64,000 nt of DNA, from positions 193,696,370 to 193,760,369 of the forward strand of contig CM054115.1 in NCBI GenBank assembly GCA_028673005.1, read 5' to 3'. The DNA comes from Tanypteryx hageni. Lineage: Eukaryota; Arthropoda; Insecta; Odonata; Petaluridae. Position numbers and translations under genes: made by a program. The notes beneath the pieces are model-generated. The model ran no database searches, was not told where the DNA came from, and saw only the letters and a program-made list of their open reading frames with translations. Below, in pieces: positions 58,801 to 64,000 of this stretch. Every line of letters begins with the position of its first letter. Position 1 is the first letter of the stretch.

Positions 58801-61800
58801 AAACTACAGGGCGGATGTTCATCAAGTTTGGTATTTAGGACATAAGGGCAAAGAAAATAAGAAAACCATATACTGTATCTGCTTAAATAGAAGCCAAGCC
58901 CCCAAAAATTTCCACCATTTTTTGTCAGAAAAGTAAATTTCGTAGATTTTCTGCTGAAGTGTGTGGAGCATGCATGCACAGCCTAGAATACATTATTTGC
59001 GATTGAAAAAAACAGTGGGAAATGGTTTAGTTTTTGACATTTTGAAATATTACTCCAATTAATAATTTCCCATTGTTGAATTATGTTCCACATTCAGTGA
59101 CGATAATTTCATTTGTCTTCATTTTCACAAAAGGTCAAATAAAGCAACAGCGACCTCGCCAAGATAATTTTTCATCCAAGTCTATTTCCAATGATATTAG
59201 CATTTACATTGCCTTAAGAAATTGCATTTTTATAATTATACACATTCCATGTTAAGTTTTACCAAAATTCATTGAGCATCAAAAGCCGTCAGCGCATTTT
59301 ATGTAATCCTCTGCGTAGTCAATATATGCAATTTTAATAGATTCCATGAATGAGGTTTTAACATGCATACAAACATTGTAATGTAGCCAAGTAAAACTAA
59401 TAGGAACATCTTTTAATGGATAATGAAAAAAAATACAAATTGCTAAATATTCTTAATGATACATATGCATAGCCCTGAGAAATGAAAGAAAATATCCAAT
59501 AGCATTTAGAAATGAAAGAACAGGTAACAACAGCAACAAAACACGGGTACTGCTAAATTCAATATTCTAACTTAATTATTTATTCATTAATATTCATCGT
59601 AGTTCAAATATTTACTTTATGAAAAATAAGTACTATCATTTGAACACAACGGCAATGAGAGATGTACTGCCATCTATGGGTGACAACAAGACTTAAGCCT
59701 AACCCCATATTTTTTCTCGGACTCGCATTTAAGCCGAGGGGTGATTTTTTCATGATAGATTTTAACAAATAACATCAGCTTATATTCAAGCAGATATGGT
59801 AAATGGTTCACATAGCCTAATCAGGAGTGTAACTTTATTGTTGACAAAAAATGAACTTTTTTTTATATCTAATAAAATATCATTTATCAAACTAAATTTG
59901 TAGAACTAATCAGTACATTTTTATTGAAGGAGTAGATGACTTCAAGAAAATCAAATGAGAGTCATAATTCACTTTGAATGTGTTTTTTAATTGTTGTCAA
60001 TGAAAACAATCTTCGTGGCAACTGAAGTAAACAGTATCTGCTGTAAATAACTAATTAATTTAATTTTCTTTTGTGCACACACAACACTTAGCAAATGAAG
60101 AGAGATGGATTATCTACGATGAAGAAATGAACCTAAATACTTCTATTTTCTGTACGTATACACAACATTTGTAAGTGAAGAAATGGGTAATTTATGATGA
60201 AGGAATGAACATGAACATAAAGATTATATTACTACTTTTCGAGTGAGGTAAGTTTTACATAATTGTTGATTGTTTTATTAAGTACAACTCATTAGGAAAT
60301 AAAACGGTGAATCAAAAATTTGATATTTCTTTGGCATACCAGTTCTTACACATTATACTAAGGCATATTTATCTTTTTTGACATGATTGTATAAATCATA
60401 AAGAATGCCTCTGCCTTCTATGTATGCACGCATGGTGTGTGCATCTTTCCACTCTTGTTTATATTTGATGCCGCACTTGTTATGAACTTACAATGAAAAA
60501 TGCACTCTAGCAAAATTGAATGGAGGTTGACAAGTTCAGAATTAAGTAAGAGAAAATGAATTAAGGACTTAACAGGAATTACAAGGTTTCATTTGAAGCA
60601 ACTGGTTGTGGTTACTAAATAATGGAGTAAACTTGGAGAAAGGAAGCAGCAAGGAACGAGTGCACAAAACAACTTCCTGCGGGACTGTGCTACAAGGAAA
60701 CAAAGAGATTAGATATCTCAATTTAGAACAGGGCATCCACTGTATGGCTTCCATTTTCCAAATTTAGAATTCAGGAGTGGCTACTGTAACATCTTTGCAA
60801 AAAGAGCAACTTGGAAATTATAATATTAATCTGCTCAATGGAAGATCATTAAGCTAACTTTCCAGCTAAACTCAAATTGACAAATTATTCCTCTCCCATA
60901 GTCAACCTTTTTGTGGTTATTGGAGAGAGTCTGTCAAGATACAAAGAACCTATTAATTTAGTTTAAAATTCATACTCTTTCAGGAGATGTGTCCTATATG
61001 ATTTTGGTTGAGGGGTTAACATGTTTACCTCCAAATGTCATGGGTTCAAATCTTGCTTAGGACTCATCTTTGTTACCAAGGATAAGCACAATGTAAAAGG
61101 CTATCAAGCGCTGTTTATGAGCTAGTTAAAAAGAAAAAACTTGACAAATATGAAAAGAGAAATCAGCTAACGTGGACAGGATGCCTTAAGAGGCTACCGG
61201 ACAGAGGGTTTTCCGCCCGAATATTTGTCGATTGATTTCTCGGAATCTGTTCAACATAAAGAGAGGAAATTTCGTATTTAGAATCCTTAAACTAATACAA
61301 ATCTGGCACATTTCTAACTTTTAAAAATTTGGTTATATTTTTTAAAGGCTTCTATATTGTTAAATATCTTTTAAGGGAAAAAAAATTTAAAATCTCTCAC
61401 ACACCGGAAAGTTCATATTTTTTCCTTTTAAATTATGTATAAATTGTAAATGTAGCTTAATTTTCATCAGAAATCAGTAGAAGTTGTATATAATATCATT
61501 TTTGCTTCTAATAGTTCACGGATCTGTAGACTGATCGCGCCACCGTAGTTCTGATGTCACTCTCATGGCTCGTTCGCTAGGGTTCAAGTCCCTACTAGGA
61601 GATGGGGAGGAGTTTTAACTTGACCGTCTAGAGAAAAGCTAGGAAGCATCTGTTCTCCAGATGGCCCTATTTGGTATAGTTTTGTCTTAGTTAGATATTT
61701 CACTTTTTTACTTTCTCATATACGTAGTATATTGAGACAGTATTGTAATCATGTTCTACGCTGTATTTGTCTTCTTCACAATCATTATGGTTAGTAAAGA

Positions 61801-63628
61801 TCGCAAGCACGGGCTATGGCTTTTCGATAAAAGAAGAAAAAACCGTGGTGGTGAGCAATTATGATTGTGGCGCAAATGTCAGCATGTGTCAAGAATTGAG
61901 TCTGCTTCGGAACCCTCAACACCGTGCATATCACCTCTTGAGAACATAGAAATGGAAACGACTCAAAGAAAAACCAAACGACTCCACCCTCACCGACATC
62001 GGGTGGATTGTACACATTAGATAGTTTATCCAAGCAAGGTGCCTCAACATTATTCAATCTCACAGGATGAAGGATCGTGGACCTACAATATTTTTTGCAA
62101 CAATTGCAGGCAATGAAAAACCATGGACCATTTGGTTGCAGATTGGTGGACAAGGTAGTAACGGGTGAAAAAATAGAAGGTCTTCGAAGTTGTTTCACCT
62201 TTGAATGTAAGATGTGCCAATTCAAAGGATTAATATGGACTGATGAAAAGAAAGAACCATCGAAGCTCGACGTAAATACATCATCGGTGTCCGTGTTTCT
62301 GAGCACTGGCGGTGGTCATGCTCAACTGGAGGAAGTTTTCGGAGCGATGAATATTCCTCCAGTGTCATCAAAAACTTACATTCGATACGAGCACAAATTG
62401 GCGAACATTTTACTGTCCACTGCTTTAGTTGAAATGGAAAGCACGGCGGAAGAAGAAGCACGACTTGCTATGGAAATGGGAGATATTGATGACGACGGAG
62501 TCCCTCTCATTCCTGTAGTTGCTGACGGCAGCTGGGCAAAAAGATCGTACAGAACAAAATACAACTCATTTTCTGGTCTTGTCTGATTTGTGTGTGGTAA
62601 AGAAGTAGCTGTTCGCGGAGGGAAAATGGTTGTGCGTGGCCGCGCACGCGCGCAGCTAAGAGGGAACATTGCTTGTAAGTGTTGCTGTTTTTTCTATAAG
62701 CAATGTTTGTTCACTCGTAAGCATAATTATAGATTCTAATACTCATAGATTTGGTACTCGTTTATCTTTTTTCATGAACGATTTTTCTGCTCATTTTTAT
62801 TAATCATATGAGAAAAATTAATTTATCAACTATGTAAACGTTACATATTAGTTTACTATTTTAAGGAAACTTGATTATATTGAAAACCGCAATCTAAACA
62901 AACATAAAGACAGCACTGAGAACTGGCCACCAAGATTTTTCCTTCTGCCCCAGTGGTCCTAGCTTTCTCGCTCTGCCAAAGTAAAGTGAAGAAAACAACC
63001 CGAGCCAAAACCTACTGCAGAAATGTAAACAAACCTCGGTCGAGTTATGGTCGAGTCGTGACCCTTGAGTAGCTTACAGAGGATGGGCATTTTGAGCCCT
63101 GAAAGTAGTTCTGATACTAGCCATGAATGCCCGTAGCGCCACGGTCAGCACTGGAATTTTTCTCCTATCCCGTAGCCTCTTAAGCATGTCCTCTAAAAAT
63201 GATTACATCAAAAATAAAACCTCGTGCAAAGTATTATATACACTGATTATGTGAAGCTTAATATCGGGTATATTTATGAGTTATTTATATCCAATAATTT
63301 TCAAAAACAAAAAATTATTTTTTAACAATGCTTGAGTATATAACTCACCTCCATCTTTTTCCGCTGCCAACACTGTCTTACGCACTGCATCCGATGTGAG
63401 AAATTCATCATACAGAGTTTGCTGGAGAGGAGATAGCTTGACACAAACTACCAGTTCTACTTTTGGTGGTAAATAACGTGACAAGAGTGCAGCCGTACGA
63501 CGAATGAGGCACGTGCCCACGAGAGAAGACAGTTCTGTGAGGCGCTCCTTCCCAATGGCTCTCTCTGCATCAGTGGCCAGGGAATCTTGGGCCCGAAGTA
63601 TAGGGTTCTCAAAGTGTTTCCGAAATTC
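49599..63628 (-). CDS. RAD54L: RAD54-family SNF2 ATPase / recombination repair protein, six 3' exons (5' part outside window)
   Basis: Exons, in transcript order: 63349-63628, 58334-58493, 57597-57798, 57050-57256, 56364-56536 and 49599-49800. All introns are GT-AG and all junctions are in phase; the total is 1224 bases, that is 407 residues and a TGA at 49599-49601. The product covers the second helicase lobe: [15 protein letters not shown] (motif IV), [16 protein letters not shown] (motif V), [14 protein letters not shown] (motif VI), [19 protein letters not shown] and the C-terminal Cys-rich end ([15 protein letters not shown]). RAD54 works in the nucleus with RAD51 in homologous recombination, moving along duplex DNA and helping strand invasion. 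In insects the orthologue is okra. No stop or frameshift is seen, unlike everything around it, so the gene is probably functional. The last intron is 6.5 kb and the first seen here about 4.9 kb, both filled with transposons. Confidence 0.93.
49836..51321. mobile_element. PiggyBac-like non-autonomous element in the last RAD54 intron
   Basis: TTAA at 49832-49835 and 51322-51325. Ends CCCATTAATGCCCA and, on the opposite strand, CCCATTAGCACCCA. The palindrome TCCTATAAATAGGA lies near both ends (about 49967 and 51290) with a variant near 50957, likely subterminal binding sites. It starts 35 bases from the final RAD54 exon. It contains a Tigger-like fragment but no piggyBac transposase. Confidence 0.75.
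50157..50870 (+). pseudogene. Tigger/pogo-like transposase N-terminal fragment nested in the piggyBac-like element
   Basis: An end-like sequence CAGGCGACTCCCGAGATTCG at 50158 precedes an ATG at 50476 ([17 protein letters not shown]). The frame has TAG at 50572-50574 and then [20 protein letters not shown], a psq/CENP-B-type HTH. A frameshift near 50690 leads to [14 protein letters not shown] and [13 protein letters not shown] before it ends. The DDE half and right end are absent. Confidence 0.65.
52141..52383. mobile_element. Small hairpin element (about 60-bp inverted arms)
   Basis: TTATTACATGATTTCCTTGA with GGTTGCAACTTATGCC at the left is matched on the opposite strand at the right (CATAATAA, GGTTGCAACCTATGCC, GTCAAATTTC). 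The loop is about 120 bases. It lies just inside the left arm of the long inverted repeat. Confidence 0.6.
52675..52735. repeat. Dispersed repeat shared with about 10735-10795
   Basis: CAACTGTCCATTGCTGATGG then GTAGTCGAG here, against CAACTGTCCATTGCTGAAGG then GTAGTCAAG near 10749. This marks an uncharacterised repeat family with at least two copies in the window. Confidence 0.55.
53502..54371. mobile_element. Pogo/Tigger-like MITE, TA-flanked, 870 bp
   Basis: TA at 53500-53501 and 54372-54373. Ends CAGTAAAACGTCATTGTAAC and, on the opposite strand, CAGTGAAATGTCAGTATAAC. Internal 'ttaacgaaaatattggttt' and 'cattataacgaatat' are typical of Tigger MITE interiors. No coding capacity. Nested in the TA-flanked element 51513-54566. 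Confidence 0.75.
54950..56219. mobile_element. Probable solo LTR (1270 bp), 4-bp TSD, with internal minisatellite
   Basis: Starts TGTAACGGAATGG and ends GGAACGTGACA, with ATAC on both sides (54946-54949 and 56220-56223). TG...CA ends and a 4-bp duplication fit a gypsy-type solo LTR. The sequence next to the ends is GC-richer than the middle. It sits in the last intron of RAD54, 144 bases downstream of the exon ending at 56364. The alternative is a non-LTR repeat with a chance TSD. Confidence 0.6.
55424..56065. repeat. Eight tandem copies of an 80-bp unit
   Basis: GA(T/C)TAGTGTTTTATGTGATT begins at 55424, 55504, 55584, 55664, 55744, 55824, 55904 and 55994. The first seven steps are exactly 80 bases; the eighth is 90 because of a small insertion. 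Units 1 and 6 share variants (gacctatgaatgttctttgcttgag), which suggests duplication of blocks. Confidence 0.92.
56364..56536 (-). CDS. RAD54L: RAD54 exon after motif VI
   Basis: Acceptor ATAATTTGCAG|ACTGG and donor GAAAA|GTAAGTTG. Encodes [20 protein letters not shown] and [10 protein letters not shown]. The donor overlaps a TAA three bases on, so an unspliced reading would seem to stop here; the true protein continues in the exon at 49800. Confidence 0.92.
57050..57256 (-). CDS. RAD54L: RAD54 exon with motifs V and VI
   Basis: Acceptor CTACTTGGAAG|GTTGTTG and donor CTGGCT|GTGAGTCG. Encodes [33 protein letters not shown] and RVWRDGQKK. The acceptor has a weak pyrimidine tract. Confidence 0.92.
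57597..57798 (-). CDS. RAD54L: RAD54 exon with motif IV
   Basis: Acceptor TACTGCAG|GAGGAAT and donor GCTAAG|GTAAGCAG. Encodes [28 protein letters not shown] and [14 protein letters not shown]. Confidence 0.93.
58047..58291. mobile_element. hAT-type MITE, 245 bp, perfect 8-bp TSD
   Basis: CTCTAGAT at 58039-58046 and 58292-58299. Ends CAGTGGTTCGCAACCTGG and, on the opposite strand, CACGGGTTTGCAACCTTAC. It lies in a RAD54 intron, 43 bases from the exon ending at 58334. Confidence 0.85.
58334..58493 (-). CDS. RAD54L: RAD54 exon
   Basis: Acceptor TTTGTTTTCTAG|ATGGAGG and donor CCTGG|GTAAGAAA. Encodes [20 protein letters not shown], the conserved block before helicase lobe 2. Confidence 0.92.
58745..58860. 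repeat. Dispersed repeat related to the 27.3-kb tandem units
   Basis: GTCCGTCTGTCTGTCCGCAT followed by 'gggcggatgttcatcaagtttggtatttaggacataagggcaaagaaaat' resembles the 'gggcggatcttcaggatatttggtacataggac' of the repeat at 27690. Common in arthropod genomes; element class unknown. Confidence 0.5.
58873..59799. mobile_element. TA-flanked MITE, 927 bp, in a RAD54 intron
   Basis: TA at 58871-58872 and 59800-59801. Ends CTGTATCTGCTTAAATAG and, on the opposite strand, CCATATCTGCTTGAATATAA. Inner matches (agccaagcccc near the left end, aagccgagggg near the right end) extend the similarity. Non-coding. Confidence 0.65.
59802..60999. other. No gene seen; RAD54 intron
   Basis: AT-rich intronic sequence with short imperfect repeats ('gatgaaggaatgaacatgaa' and 'gatgaagaaatgaacctaaa', 60117 and 60197). 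No element ends found. Confidence 0.5.
61000..61165 (+). mobile_element. tRNA-derived SINE-like sequence
   Basis: TGGTTGAGGGG at 61005-61015 fits a pol III A box and GGTTCAAATCT at 61043-61053 fits a B box at about the right spacing. An A-rich stretch (aaaaagaaaaaac) follows near 61130. It lies just before Kolobok-like copy 2. Confidence 0.5.
61190..63179 (+). mobile_element. Kolobok-like element, copy 2, both ends present, internally deleted
   Basis: TTAA at 61186-61189 and 63180-63183. Left end GAGGCTACCGGACAGAGGG and right end (opposite strand) GAGGCTACGGGATAGGAG. It keeps the transposase N-terminal region (to about 62580) joined to the right half of a MITE (62582-62671) and the right-hand 500 bases; the YqaJ part is gone. 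The TTAA duplication and GAGG-type ends agree with Kolobok elements and not with classic Mutator elements, which make 9-10-bp duplications. Confidence 0.8.
61751..62586 (+). pseudogene. Truncated transposase of Kolobok-like copy 2
   Basis: The same start as copy 1, then from 62077 the frame [40 protein letters not shown] and [26 protein letters not shown], stopping where the deletion begins. It runs a few residues further into the catalytic domain than copy 1 ([13 protein letters not shown]), so the pair together show where the domain continues. Upstream stops near 61890 and 62067 disrupt the N-terminus. Confidence 0.75.
63349..63628 (-). CDS. RAD54L: RAD54 exon (first in window)
   Basis: Acceptor TTTTGTTTAG|GAATTTCGG and donor GAG|GTGAGTTA. 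Encodes [15 protein letters not shown], then [19 protein letters not shown] and [13 protein letters not shown], the stretch linking the two helicase lobes. Ends one base into a codon. Confidence 0.92.
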
Positions 63629-63749
63629 CTAAACAAAATAAAAGTTTAAAAAATTAACTTCCAAGATGAACCTTATCAATAAAAATCTGATGTGGCCACT
63701 GCATTACTCTCCATACCTGTAATATTTCTAAAAATTCCAAATAGACTCA

Positions 63750-64000
63750 ATCAGAGGTGGCCAACCTTTTTCTGAAATGTGCCACATATTATGTCGAAAA
63801 TGTGTCGCGTGCCACCCAGTGGTGGATCCAAGGGAGAGCGACCCCCTCCTTTCTCTGGATTCATCTTAAAACGTACTCCACATCTTGATTTTTCTTGGCA
63901 GCATAACTTTATATTTAAGTATTTGGCGTTGAACTTATGTTCACTTTCAAAATTATATCATAATTAAATTTTATATGAGTTACTTTACTTGTAATTATTA
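63750..64000. mobile_element. hAT-like transposon ends at the right edge
   Basis: AGAGGTGGCCAACCTTTTTC at 63752 and CAGTGGTGGATCCAAGGGAG at 63820 both look like hAT terminal sequences. The partners would lie beyond the window, so neither boundary nor TSD can be shown. Confidence 0.4.

Noticed and set aside
61580..61592. GGTTCAAGTCC as a tRNA gene or SINE (also at 31512)
   Set aside because: A B box-like word, but no A box at proper distance and no cloverleaf; it is part of the Kolobok-like element in both copies.
61186..63183. Classification of the element as a Mutator (MULE) on the basis of the transposase domain name
   Set aside because: TTAA duplications and GAGG-type ends do not fit 9-10-bp Mutator target duplications; Kolobok-like is the better fit.

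Overview
The window is arthropod nuclear DNA, probably insect. It is AT-rich and almost wholly built from transposable elements (TEs), with one host gene. The evidence is a spliced RAD54-type gene with canonical GT-AG introns, many eukaryotic element classes (Penelope-like, CR1-like and other non-LTR, gypsy-like LTR, hAT, pogo/Tigger, mariner, piggyBac-like, Kolobok-like), and the absence of bacterial gene organisation. Nothing in the sequence fixes the species.

Layout. 1-7.5 kb: decayed Polinton/Maverick or adintovirus-like DNA element. It has two small virion-type ORFs, an FtsK/HerA-type packaging ATPase, a protein-primed family B DNA polymerase broken into several frames, a PLA2-like remnant, a possible small spliced plus-strand gene, a dUTPase relic and a small conserved ORF. 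8.2-10.7 kb: two adjacent Penelope-like fragments. 12.9-14.1 kb: two near-identical LINE 3' fragments. 15.2-17.1 kb: GC-rich gypsy-like gag-protease-integrase remnant with the RT region deleted. 19.5-24.7 kb: remnants of pogo, LINE, hAT and mariner. 27.2-28.1 kb: piggyBac-like MITE holding about three 140-bp repeats. 30.5-31.1 kb: an ITm transposase fragment with DD81E spacing.

31.1-48.4 kb: a nested stack. A Kolobok-like element (transposase plus YqaJ nuclease) is split by a 5.3-kb hAT with an 8-bp TSD (target-site duplication) and by an 8.6-kb pogo element with a TA TSD. The pogo element is itself split by a 3.3-kb CR1-like LINE and a 2.8-kb hAT. A second Kolobok-like copy (61.19-63.18 kb) carries both ends with TTAA target sites, and the two copies share one ancestral MITE insertion.

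49.6-63.6 kb (minus strand): the last six exons of a RAD54-family repair ATPase. The frame is open across all six exons (407 codons) and every junction is in phase. Its introns hold piggyBac-like and pogo-like MITEs, a solo LTR with eight 80-bp tandem repeats, a hAT MITE, a TA-flanked MITE, a SINE-like sequence and Kolobok copy 2. The upstream exons lie beyond base 64000.

Most element ORFs carry stops and frameshifts. RAD54 is the only clearly functional protein gene. The small viral ORFs at 202-522 and 7192-7488 are intact but their function is unknown.
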